A stretch of 64,000 nt of DNA from Legionella cincinnatiensis (lineage in GTDB: Bacteria; Pseudomonadota; Gammaproteobacteria; Legionellales; Legionellaceae): the NCBI RefSeq assembly GCF_900452415.1, contig NZ_UGNX01000001.1, positions 1,426,001-1,490,000 of the forward strand. Direction: 5' to 3'. Below, piece by piece: positions 39,844-48,130 of the stretch; positions within the stretch are counted from its first letter, which is position 1, and every line of letters starts with the position of its first letter. The position numbers and the translations under genes are program-made. Below the pieces are notes generated by a model. It made no database searches and had not been told where the DNA came from. It saw only the letters and a list, made by a program, of their open reading frames with translations.

Positions 39844-41097
39844 TTAATTCGTCGGTTTGGTAGTCATTGAGGCACCTAAAGTTTCTGTCATTCGTTCAGT
39901 AGCGACTAAAGTACCTGGTGCTGAAGAATAATAATTCATATCCAAAGGATTACAAATCATTGCTCGAATCAATCGAGAACCTAATCCTGGCATTCCGGCA
40001 TGCATTACTTTTTTATTATCAATGAGCAATACATCTCCTTTTTTCCAGATACATGAAGAATAATACTGACGCATTGTTTGTGCAAGAGCAGTCACCTCTT
40101 GATGATTAAAACAGCTTCCTACCTTTTTTTTATTGGATGACCTAAGCTTATTTTTTCTTGCTGCTTTAAAATTATAAAATTTGGTGCGCAAAATTTTATA
40201 AGAATTCTTTGGTGAATGAAAAAAAGAAATAAAAAGAATAGCCAGAAATTCTATCGAATTAAAAATAGGGGTGGGTAGTTTCCAAAAGAAACGATGCCAA
40301 AGCCATTTCTTACCTTTATAATCATTCATAAAACACTTTCTTAATTCATAATTCAAACTTGCAAGTTCAAACAGATTAATTTGCAATGCTTTTTCTTGAG
40401 TCAAGGGATGTTCTAAAACGCTTGGTTTATACATTACGGCAAACGACTCATTTCCTTCTCCTTCAATAGGAAGAGCAAACCGTTCGCATTGTTTTTTGAC
40501 TTCATCTTCGGTGATCTGATACCTTTCTGCGATCTCTTTAATTGACCATTGGCATACAAAAAACGAATTCTTTTCTAATTTTTCTTTTAATTCTTTAGGT
40601 AAATGAGTGTAAATTTTTTGTGTATTGATTAAACCGGTTTCTCCGCCTAATGCTGAAGGTTGAAAACAGCAAAAACATAAATAACTGGGGACATCAGCAG
40701 AATAATAATTTTCAGTATGAAATCCTCCAAGATATAATGTCCCCCCGGTTTTATAAATAGAGTTGGTATGTAAAACATATTGAAGATCACCAACATGGAC
40801 GCGACCATTTTCAGACATAAATGCTTCACTAATACCACGAAACTCAGAAATACTTAAAATAATATTTTCAAATTGTTCATCAGTTTCAATATTAAATCCT
40901 CTTAAAAGCACGGCGCCATATTGAGCCATATCCTGAATAATTTGACTGGAATAAGATTGTAGAAATTGCTGCAAAAATTCGAGATCAACTGCTTTGTCTG
41001 CCTCGATAACCAACGGCATTTGTTGTTCTTCAGATAAAATAAGTCGCTCATCTTTACGAAGAAAACGCGTGATAACACCTTGATATTCCTTGTGCAT
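39844..41097 (-). CDS. TauD/SyrP-like Fe(II)/2-oxoglutarate dioxygenase
   Basis: The 417-residue protein belongs to the TauD/clavaminate-synthase superfamily. The metal ligands are H127 and E129 in GFHTENYYS and the distal His in VMHAGMPG, with the 2-oxoglutarate-binding Arg in GSRLIRAMI. AVLLRGF near residue 62 is a typical TauD block. About 80 extra basic and hydrophobic residues (FFWKLPTPIF..) are inserted before the distal His. Relatives such as SyrP and AsnO beta-hydroxylate Asp or Asn for NRPS products. Because the NRPS next door is predicted to load Asn, beta-hydroxylation of Asn is a reasonable guess. It converges on the NRPS gene with an 87-base gap. Confidence 0.75.
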   Translation of the reverse strand: MHKEYQGVITRFLRKDERLILSEEQQMPLVIEADKAVDLEFLQQFLQSYSSQIIQDMAQYGAVLLRGFNIETDEQFENIILSISEFRGISEAFMSENGRVHVGDLQYVLHTNSIYKTGGTLYLGGFHTENYYSADVPSYLCFCCFQPSALGGETGLINTQKIYTHLPKELKEKLEKNSFFVCQWSIKEIAERYQITEDEVKKQCERFALPIEGEGNESFAVMYKPSVLEHPLTQEKALQINLFELASLNYELRKCFMNDYKGKKWLWHRFFWKLPTPIFNSIEFLAILFISFFHSPKNSYKILRTKFYNFKAARKNKLRSSNKKKVGSCFNHQEVTALAQTMRQYYSSCIWKKGDVLLIDNKKVMHAGMPGLGSRLIRAMICNPLDMNYYSSAPGTLVATERMTETLGASMTTKPTN

Positions 41098-41164
41098 GCC
41101 TAAGCTTCTCTAACGAATTAAGATATGAAAACTATAGCATAAAGAGCAGACTTATTTGAGCGTT

Positions 41165-42985
41165 TTACAGAGTACCCGCTTTAACTTTTGCTGGTGGAAC
41201 TACAATAGCAAAAGGTTCAATAGAGCTACCATCAATGGTTTTGCTTAGCAACTTAACTTGTATTAAAACCTCAGTAGTGTGGCTGTCTTCGGAACATTTG
41301 ATGTCATACAATTCGCGTTTACAATTTGCAACCTGATGCACTGTATCTACGGAGCTGCTGTCTTTATCAATCACTTTTTGATTTTTTAGATCGAAAACAG
41401 TTAATTCTAAGTGACTGAGTTTCCACTCGTATCCATCAGGAGTATATCCTACTCGTCGCTCATGTACTAAAGTAACTTTTTCTCCTTTTTTAAGTACAGT
41501 ACGGTACTCCCACACCGGGTTTTCTACAGTGAGTTCATTTTCTACAATATTGTTTCTTTGTTGAAACGCCTTTTCCATATTGAGATAACCCCAGCCGTAA
41601 GTTCTATTCCAGGCTGAGCCCATGATTTTAGAGTGTTTGGAGTCAGCACTTCCTGCATCAGTCCAAGTATCGGCACTATTGATAAGTAATGCCTTAATTG
41701 CCATAGGATCCTGAATTCCTGCATCTTGTAACAATAGGGCAGCAGCACCTACATGTGGCGCCGCAGAGCTAGTTCCCCCCATGAGACGATAACCATCTTT
41801 ATAATTCATCGTATTGGAATAAATAAAACCATAAACTTTCGGATCAGGAGCACAAGTCATTGTATCATGACCAGGGGCAGTTAAATCAGGTTTCCGCCTA
41901 CCAAAAGGGGTAGGGCCTCGACTACTTGTATTTCTAATGTGGTGTTTTTTTCTGTCGGCAGTTTTAACCACGGCATCATTTTCTAGGACAAGTGTATTCA
42001 TATTCGCTATAGTCAACCCATTATAGTTGTCACCAGGAACAGTTAGTGTCGACGCATAAGGTAATTGGTGTGTTGCTTCTATATATCCAGCATTTCCGGC
42101 TGATTTTACCCAGAGGATTTTTTTTGTATTTACGACATAGTCAATGACTTTTGCAAGCCCACTCCACTCAGGACAAGAAGGGCAATTTAAATCCAATTTG
42201 CCGTTTCCCATGCTGTAATTAATGAGGGTAGGTTTCACTTCAGAACGGTTTAACATCCAATCTAATGTTTCCATCGTGAGTAAAATACTGGCTGGATCTG
42301 CTGTTTCTTCTCCTGCTAATCCAGAAATAATAGTCGATGCTCCATAAGCTATACCTTTGTATTTTTCATGGCTACTCGCATAAATACAAGCTACACCTGT
42401 GGCATGGGGTTCTTTTACACCGTTAATATGATTGGAATATCCTGAGCCTACATCTTGGCGGACAATTAACCTTTTGTTGGATAAAGCAGGATGTAAGGGA
42501 TCTACTCCTGTATCGATAATACCAATAATTCCTTTTTGTCCTGTATAGCCATGAGCCCACCAATTATCTACATTAGGATAAAAAGAAGAGGGTGCTAGTT
42601 TTAAAGCTTGTGTTGTAATATCTAATTCAGTTTCGGCTGCTTTATGTGAAGAGATTTGCGCGGCGGCATCAAAATTAGCAATTTGCTCGACCAAATTACT
42701 ATCCCTGGGAAGTTGTATTGCCACAGCAGGCATGAAACCTAAATCTTGTACTCGTACTCCCTGAATTTTTTTAATTTTCTCAATAAAAGATTCTTTTTCT
42801 GAAGGATTATGGAAAAAAACGAGGAGTGATAAAGGAGTGTGATTTACTTCTAATCTTTTCGAGTGTTTTACAGTATTGAGAACATCAATATCAATGATTG
42901 CTTTTGCAAAAAGAATAGGGTTTACGGCTAATAAAAAGATTGCTCCATAAAATCTTCTAGGTATGTACCGCATCCAGAGTCTCAT
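41165..42985 (-). CDS. Secreted subtilisin-like serine protease (S8)
   Basis: The 606-residue protein has an N-terminal signal segment (FYGAIFLLAVNPILFAKA). The catalytic triad is complete: D158 in IIDTGVDPLHP, H194 in PHATGVACIYAS and S406 in GGTSSAAPHVGAA, with the oxyanion Asn in SAGNAG. Residues 30-110 look like an inhibitor-type propeptide. A C-terminal beta-rich domain of about 160 residues, with cysteines (CKRELYDIKC), follows the protease domain. It is probably exported by Sec. It is unlikely to be part of the NRPS pathway unless it processes a product or a competitor. Confidence 0.85.
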   Translation of the reverse strand: MRLWMRYIPRRFYGAIFLLAVNPILFAKAIIDIDVLNTVKHSKRLEVNHTPLSLLVFFHNPSEKESFIEKIKKIQGVRVQDLGFMPAVAIQLPRDSNLVEQIANFDAAAQISSHKAAETELDITTQALKLAPSSFYPNVDNWWAHGYTGQKGIIGIIDTGVDPLHPALSNKRLIVRQDVGSGYSNHINGVKEPHATGVACIYASSHEKYKGIAYGASTIISGLAGEETADPASILLTMETLDWMLNRSEVKPTLINYSMGNGKLDLNCPSCPEWSGLAKVIDYVVNTKKILWVKSAGNAGYIEATHQLPYASTLTVPGDNYNGLTIANMNTLVLENDAVVKTADRKKHHIRNTSSRGPTPFGRRKPDLTAPGHDTMTCAPDPKVYGFIYSNTMNYKDGYRLMGGTSSAAPHVGAAALLLQDAGIQDPMAIKALLINSADTWTDAGSADSKHSKIMGSAWNRTYGWGYLNMEKAFQQRNNIVENELTVENPVWEYRTVLKKGEKVTLVHERRVGYTPDGYEWKLSHLELTVFDLKNQKVIDKDSSSVDTVHQVANCKRELYDIKCSEDSHTTEVLIQVKLLSKTIDGSSIEPFAIVVPPAKVKAGTL

Positions 42986-43188
42986 TTTGAATTCTCACTT
43001 GTGAATTTCTTATTGATTTAGATGTAAATAATCCATATTAAATTAAGTACTTGCAAGTGAAAAGCTATTCGTTGCATTTTAAACTTTATAAATCGAGATC
43101 CCGCGAACAAGTAGAGGACGTCGGAATAAGGATAGATGGCAGTAGGGCCTAGGACATGCCAAGGCACCTAGGTGGTGGAGATCAATTG

Positions 43189-44031
43189 TTAACGCATTCT
43201 ATTGAGAAATTGTTGATTATCTTTGGTGTCAATCGGGGCTGACATATGGTTATCTATTGCTGTTTTAGCTTTAGTTAAACTTGCGGTTATATCCCCTTTT
43301 TTATTTGGATCATAAGCTATTTTTTCAAGATATTGGTTTAATTCTTCACTCACATCGCTGGCAGGTTTTTTTTGTAATTTTGAGGCCAAAATTTCTAAAC
43401 TGTCTGCTGCACGTAGATGAAGTGAAAAGAAACCAGCAATCTTGCTTCCAAAGTGTATTGAACGAGAATTGCTACGTATTTCAGCGGCTATTTTATTAAA
43501 AATATGAGAAAGTTCCATATTATCTACTTGATGAATTAAGCCTGCAAAAAATTGCTCTGATTTTTCCAGGTAATTTTTATGGGTCGCGTGGATAGTGGGA
43601 ATTCCTTTTGTCTGTGCCGCTTCTATTTCTGTATGATCATCATCGATAAACACTTTTATCTTATTTCCGCTCATTTTTTGGATATATAAAATGAAACTTG
43701 CTTTATCAAGGAAGTTTGTTTCACCATACCTAGTAAATAATAAACGAGTATCATTCTCTTCAAATGCGAAATTGTCTAATGGCAAAACAGAAGACTCTAG
43801 ACCATAACTTTGTAATTGAAGTTGTCTTAATTTATTTAACTCTCCGCGTGAACTGACGATCACAACATGATATTTTTCTTGTAGTTGTTTCAGTGCCTCT
43901 ACAGCTCCAATGAACATAGGAGAAATTTGATAAAGAGTATTGTTTTCGTCTGTTACTGATTCAAAATCCTCTGCATTTTCTCTATTGACTAATGTATCAT
44001 CCCAATCAATAAAAACTAGTTCTTTGGTCAT
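43189..44031 (-). CDS. HAD-superfamily-like protein with long helical tail
   Basis: The 280-residue protein has a HAD phosphatase core in residues 1-150. Motif I is D9-W-D11-D-T (FIDWDDTLV), motif II is VVIVSSRG, and motif IV is VFIDDDHTEIEAA. These would give a phosphohydrolase active site. The remaining 130 residues are helical, without recognised domain. The ribosome site CAGGAG lies before the ATG. It sits among effector candidates, and Legionella has several HAD-type effectors, so secretion is possible. The substrate is unknown. Confidence 0.65.
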   Translation of the reverse strand: MTKELVFIDWDDTLVNRENAEDFESVTDENNTLYQISPMFIGAVEALKQLQEKYHVVIVSSRGELNKLRQLQLQSYGLESSVLPLDNFAFEENDTRLLFTRYGETNFLDKASFILYIQKMSGNKIKVFIDDDHTEIEAAQTKGIPTIHATHKNYLEKSEQFFAGLIHQVDNMELSHIFNKIAAEIRSNSRSIHFGSKIAGFFSLHLRAADSLEILASKLQKKPASDVSEELNQYLEKIAYDPNKKGDITASLTKAKTAIDNHMSAPIDTKDNQQFLNRMR

Positions 44032-44277
44032 CGTTAACTCCTGATTAAGTTAAATAATTTAATCCAATAATCATTAAAAGATCATAAAGGTTGATTTTTT
44101 TTCAATTATACGCAAGTCTAATGAGATAAATAACTGTCATGTTTTAACAGTGGAATAGATAGATTTTTTTCAAATTCCTTGCGCGGGAGAGGGGGCAGAT
44201 CGCAATAATTTGAAAAATCTGGGCGCCGATTCGGTCTGGAAAAACTATAATAAAACTTTAGGAACGTTGCCTAGTAT

Positions 44278-44967
44278 TTATAGGGCTAGGGAGCGAGTCA
44301 TTTCCACATTTTCTAAATTATCCTGAAGTGCAGCTAACTTTAAATTTAACTTATCAGTTTGTGCAATAGTGACATGAAATGGAATTTCCTTTTTCTGACT
44401 ATTCCAAATTTTAAATCCTTCACCAAATACACATGAAAGTTTATTAGAAAACATCTCCTGGATTTCTTTATTGGGTAAAAGATTTACAATAGTATCTCTA
44501 CAACTACCCACAACTGGCGCAAAAGCTAAGTTAGCTTCAGTGTTTATTTTATTGAATTCTTTACTTGTTGAGACGATTTGGAAAGGGCATCCATTGATTT
44601 CAAAGGATACTTTCTGGCCATCTAATTCTTCATAAGCGGTATCAATCTTTTGTTGATCAAGATCGTTATCCGTATTTCTTCCTATTCTAAAATCGCCAAA
44701 ATAAGCAAGAGAAAGATGGCATACATCGGTCATACCTGCGGCTAATTTATAGGTTTCAAACAAATCATTCACTTCTTCATTATTAACTTGAATTGAGGGA
44801 AAATTAGGTTTTAGTGTATTGAAAACACTCGCTAAAGTTGAAATGGGACTCCCATTAATATCAGTAATTTCAAGTGCTAAGAAATAATCATTGGGTAGTT
44901 GCTTTTTCACAAATCTATCTGTTCGTCCAGGTGTTTGGATCATCTTAATTGTTCCAGTAATTTTCAT
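44278..44967 (-). CDS. 2H-phosphoesterase-like protein
   Basis: The protein is 229 residues. Two histidine motifs of the H-x-[ST]-hydrophobic type lie at H84 (CHLSLAYF) and H198 (FHVTIAQ), 114 residues apart. This is the diagnostic pair of the 2H phosphoesterase / LigT superfamily, which cleaves cyclic phosphates or 2',5'-linked oligonucleotides. There is a beta-rich core around both. Nothing else recognisable is present, and relation to a known subfamily is not apparent. A ribosome site AGGA precedes the ATG. It is flanked by a HAD-like gene and a protein kinase, with no operon partner. The call depends on the paired motifs only. Confidence 0.5.
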   Translation of the reverse strand: MKITGTIKMIQTPGRTDRFVKKQLPNDYFLALEITDINGSPISTLASVFNTLKPNFPSIQVNNEEVNDLFETYKLAAGMTDVCHLSLAYFGDFRIGRNTDNDLDQQKIDTAYEELDGQKVSFEINGCPFQIVSTSKEFNKINTEANLAFAPVVGSCRDTIVNLLPNKEIQEMFSNKLSCVFGEGFKIWNSQKKEIPFHVTIAQTDKLNLKLAALQDNLENVEMTRSLAL

Positions 44968-45164
44968 AGATTAAGTCCTATAGTTTAAAAGTGATAAAGG
45001 CAGAAATAAGCACCCGGCGTGATTATAAGCAAAAAGAATAAGTGCCATAACTGTTGGATTTTAACAGTTACTTTTTTAAATCAAAATGATTAAAATTTGA
45101 CTTATTTTCTCAACTTAGAAGAGATAGCAAATACCATTAGTAACTATTTTGGAGTAATTTAAAC

Positions 45165-46553
45165 ATGCTTGATAGTAATATAAAAGAAATAATCAATGAA
45201 TTACAAGAACAGGAGATACTTCCTCATACTGGAAGAATTATAGGTGGTTCCCGAAATCAATTTGATAAAAAAGGACAGGCAAAACAAGGGCATCTTTTTT
45301 CCGTTATTGAAAACAAACCAATAGGAAAAGGTGGGTTCGCTTCTGTTTATCCTATTACTCTGTATCGACAAGATGAAACTGGAATAGTTAAAAAATCTAC
45401 TCATCATAAGGACTTTGTAACCAAGGAATTTAATTTAGAGAAACTTAAAAGAAATTATAGTGAATTAAATATAGAAAATTTAATTGAAAAAGAATTTGAT
45501 TTTTGTCGAAAAGCAGGACACTTAAGCATAAAACCACCTGTCTATGATAATAATAAATGTTATCTTACGATGAAACGAATGCCAGGGAAGAATTTAGAGA
45601 GTATCTTTTATAAATTAATGGATAATCCTAATTATCTTACTGATAATCAACGAATTAAGATAACCTATGCTTTATTATTGGCTTTGAAAAACCAGGTAAT
45701 TGATAAAGGGATTATTCATCGAGATATAAAGCCTGAGAATATTCATGTTAAAATAGCTGAACCTATTGAAGTGAATATTTTTGATTATGGACTTGCAAAA
45801 AAAGCAGGCGAAGAAGATGAGCTATTTCCTGGAAGCGAACTTTGGGCAGCACCTGAAATATTTACTGGCTTACAGCATGATAATAAAGCTGATATTTTTT
45901 CAATGGGAAGAGTAATTGCCTTCTTATGGGGTGAAAGTACTGACAACTATTTAAGTGTTAATCCTTTTAACAAAAGCAGGTATGCAGCAAAAAACCTTAA
46001 TTTGCCTGAAAATGCTAAATGGGTAGAACCCTTTTTAAGGCGCATGTTAGCGGAAAAGCAAGAGGATAGAACAGATATTGATTCCGCAATAAATCAATTT
46101 AAGCAACTGGTGTCTATTAACGCACCGATGCTTAAATTACCTCAATGCCCAATAGAGAATCACTCAAATGTGAATAATCTTCGCTTTTTTCAAAATCCAA
46201 TTGAAAACGCAAAAATTTCTCATCTGAAACAATTAAATATTCAACAGAATATCAAAAGAGATTTTCAGGAGTTATTAGAGTATCTTCCTTGTCAATATTC
46301 TCATTATCGCAGTAATACAATTTTTAAAAAAACAATCGGTCGCTTTACAACTCTACAAAAAATGATGAATGAATTAAAACAAATAATGAATGACAATGAA
46401 TCACAAGACATACCTCAAGCATTATACAGGTTCTTGAGTCATCATCAGAATAAGCCTTTACATAGAAGCGAAGCTAATATTATGAGAAAAATAAATGACT
46501 TCTTAGAGGATATAAACTATCAAAATTTAACCAACTCAGGCTGTAAATTATAA
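45165..46553 (+). CDS. Eukaryotic-type Ser/Thr protein kinase, candidate effector
   Basis: The 462-residue protein has kinase subdomains in order: the glycine loop GKGGFASVYPI (54-64), a candidate ATP lysine at K87, HRDIKPEN (185-192) with catalytic D187, then a DYG triplet (207-209) where most kinases have DFG, APE at 229-231, and DIFSMGRV. The C-terminal 150 residues are helical without domain. Legionella effectors LegK1-LegK4 are kinases of this kind, and this looks like a further member. The GGAG ribosome site lies before the ATG. It is presumably active: all catalytic residues are present. Confidence 0.8.
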   Translation: MLDSNIKEIINELQEQEILPHTGRIIGGSRNQFDKKGQAKQGHLFSVIENKPIGKGGFASVYPITLYRQDETGIVKKSTHHKDFVTKEFNLEKLKRNYSELNIENLIEKEFDFCRKAGHLSIKPPVYDNNKCYLTMKRMPGKNLESIFYKLMDNPNYLTDNQRIKITYALLLALKNQVIDKGIIHRDIKPENIHVKIAEPIEVNIFDYGLAKKAGEEDELFPGSELWAAPEIFTGLQHDNKADIFSMGRVIAFLWGESTDNYLSVNPFNKSRYAAKNLNLPENAKWVEPFLRRMLAEKQEDRTDIDSAINQFKQLVSINAPMLKLPQCPIENHSNVNNLRFFQNPIENAKISHLKQLNIQQNIKRDFQELLEYLPCQYSHYRSNTIFKKTIGRFTTLQKMMNELKQIMNDNESQDIPQALYRFLSHHQNKPLHRSEANIMRKINDFLEDINYQNLTNSGCKL

Positions 46554-46569
46554 TATATTCATTGTTGCT

Positions 46570-46606
46570 CTGGGATTGTTAGGAGCGCATTGCTAACAAA
46601 TCCCAG
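46570..46606. terminator. Inverted repeat at the convergent ends of the kinase and LuxR genes
   Basis: CTGGGATTGTTAG (46570-46582) pairs with CTAACAAATCCCAG (46593-46606), apart from a one-base bulge, around a 10-base loop. It lies 16 bases after the kinase stop and includes the last codons of the opposing LuxR gene. This is a plausible two-sided terminator, though a T-run is lacking. Confidence 0.4.
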
Positions 46607-47262
46607 ATAAGTGTAAGATTTTTCAAGCCTTTTTCAAAAGATTTAGTGTATATATCTTCTTTATTGTAACAACCCCATTTGCTTTTTATATTATTAAGAT
46701 GAAAAATAACCGTTCTTTCAGTAATATGAAGCAATGGAGCAATAAGCTTGATGGTTTTTCCTTGTAAAAAATAATACAAAACTTCCATCTCTCTTTGCGA
46801 CAAATTAATCGTTGTTTTTAACCAATCATCAACATCAATATTGATTTTAAGATTAGGTGCTAAAAAGGTATTTTTCGAATTGATGTTACTAATCAGTTCA
46901 TGGAAATTCATAAATTTCGTAAAACCAATGACTCCATGCGTTTTTCCATCCTCATCTTTAAGCGGTAATTTGTGAGATAAGGCAAAGATTTTTTCGCCAT
47001 TTTTAGCAAGACAATCGTCCAATTGAAAATAAATAATTTCTTCCATGGCGCAGTAATCATGACTATTATAAAAATCAGCATATTTTCCAAAAGGAAGTGC
47101 TTTATCGGGCATGCCAAGAATATCTTTTTCTTGTAATTGCAATTGCTTGAGCCCATTATTATTCATATACTGGTAATGACAATTTTTATCTTTGATGTAT
47201 ACGGTACTATGGGAATATTCAAAAATTGTTTTTGTATAGGTTAAGAGTTTTTCAGGGATCAT
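46579..47262 (-). CDS. PAS-LuxR type transcriptional regulator
   Basis: The 227-residue protein has an N-terminal PAS-like sensor (residues 10-120, with YIKDKNCHYQYMNNNGL and the GVIGFTKF end). The C-terminal LuxR helix-turn-helix reads LSQREMEVLYYFLQGKT and HITERTVIFHLNNIKSKWG. There is no receiver domain. It could respond to a small molecule bound by the PAS domain. It lies downstream of the pvc-type operon in the same orientation, separated by about 290 bases, so it is probably transcribed on its own. The regulated genes are unknown. Confidence 0.78.
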   Translation of the reverse strand: MIPEKLLTYTKTIFEYSHSTVYIKDKNCHYQYMNNNGLKQLQLQEKDILGMPDKALPFGKYADFYNSHDYCAMEEIIYFQLDDCLAKNGEKIFALSHKLPLKDEDGKTHGVIGFTKFMNFHELISNINSKNTFLAPNLKINIDVDDWLKTTINLSQREMEVLYYFLQGKTIKLIAPLLHITERTVIFHLNNIKSKWGCYNKEDIYTKSFEKGLKNLTLIWDLLAMRS

Positions 47263-47359
47263 AAAAGCTACGGTTATACCAACTCACAACGATTTAAAAT
47301 TATACCATTGGTGTAATTTTAAATCAATTTGATTTTTTTGGATCGATATGATTACCAGA

Positions 47360-47491
47360 TTAAAACCAGGTATCTGTCAGTGGAGCATGCTTGCCTCTTG
47401 GTGCAAGGATTTGAATGGGGGTTGCGCCAGCAGCCTTTCGGTGCATGAGGCGTGAATGCTTACAAAACCAGTCTTGACATTTATTAGACAA
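47360..47491 (-). CDS. Possible small GC-rich 43-codon gene
   Basis: A minus-strand frame begins at a TTG (47491) and ends at 47360. It reads MSNKCQDWFCKHSRLMHR, then KAAGATPIQILAPRGKH and a short Trp-containing tail. The base composition is clearly richer in GC than the surroundings, and it looks protein-like rather than random. AGGA lies about 14 bases before the TTG, which is far. It might be a small gene, or the tail of a lost one. I know no function. Confidence 0.3.
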   Translation of the reverse strand: MSNKCQDWFCKHSRLMHRKAAGATPIQILAPRGKHAPLTDTWF

Positions 47492-47551
47492 AAATTAAGT
47501 CTTTTCCTGAAATTAACTTCTTATCTATCAGAATAATTCATGAAACTTTCT

Positions 47552-48034
47552 TTAATAGGGTTCACCATTTTTACGAGAAAATTGCCAGTGCCCATTAGAA
47601 TCAAAAATTGCGACTAAATCGTCAGTAGGATAACTTACCTTATCACCTTCAGTTCGATCGCCAATTTCAAGGTAAATAACATCGCTTGATGTGCGATTTA
47701 TTAATTTATGTGCTACACCATCAGGAGTAAATCCAGCACACATTCCTGGTTGTAATGGAAGTTCATCAACATCAGTCACTAATGATGGTTGTCCTTCCAA
47801 AATAAAAATAAATTCTTCTTGTACTGAATGCCGATGGAGTAATGCAGATTGTGCACCTGGAGCAAGTCGAGTTAAATTTACACCAAATTTTTTTATTCCA
47901 AATAGATCACCTAATGGATGTTTTTCTCGCCCAGCCATCATGGAAGCAAATGGTTCTGGATAAACAGAAGGTTTCTTACGTGCTGGTGTATTTTCCGCCA
48001 CAACAGCAATTGGACATTTGTTATTTTTATTCAC
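47552..48034 (-). CDS. Cupin-domain protein at the end of the pvc-type operon
   Basis: The 160-residue single-domain cupin has metal-binding residues in LLHRHSVQEEFIFILEG (H, H, E) and the last His in DGVAHKLIN. The start is a GTG with AAGGA upstream. It lies 96 bases downstream of the ATP-grasp ligase gene on the same strand, which makes it a likely fifth gene of the pvcA operon. Cupins of this sort act as isomerases, oxygenases or tailoring enzymes. The reaction here is unknown. Confidence 0.7.
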   Translation of the reverse strand: MNKNNKCPIAVVAENTPARKKPSVYPEPFASMMAGREKHPLGDLFGIKKFGVNLTRLAPGAQSALLHRHSVQEEFIFILEGQPSLVTDVDELPLQPGMCAGFTPDGVAHKLINRTSSDVIYLEIGDRTEGDKVSYPTDDLVAIFDSNGHWQFSRKNGEPY

Positions 48035-48130
48035 ATATTTCCTTATAAAAACGTACTAGAAATAATGCTAGGTTAGCATAAACAGATTGCTAAGTATTAT
48101 TGTTGAATTCCATCAATCCTTTTTTATAAT

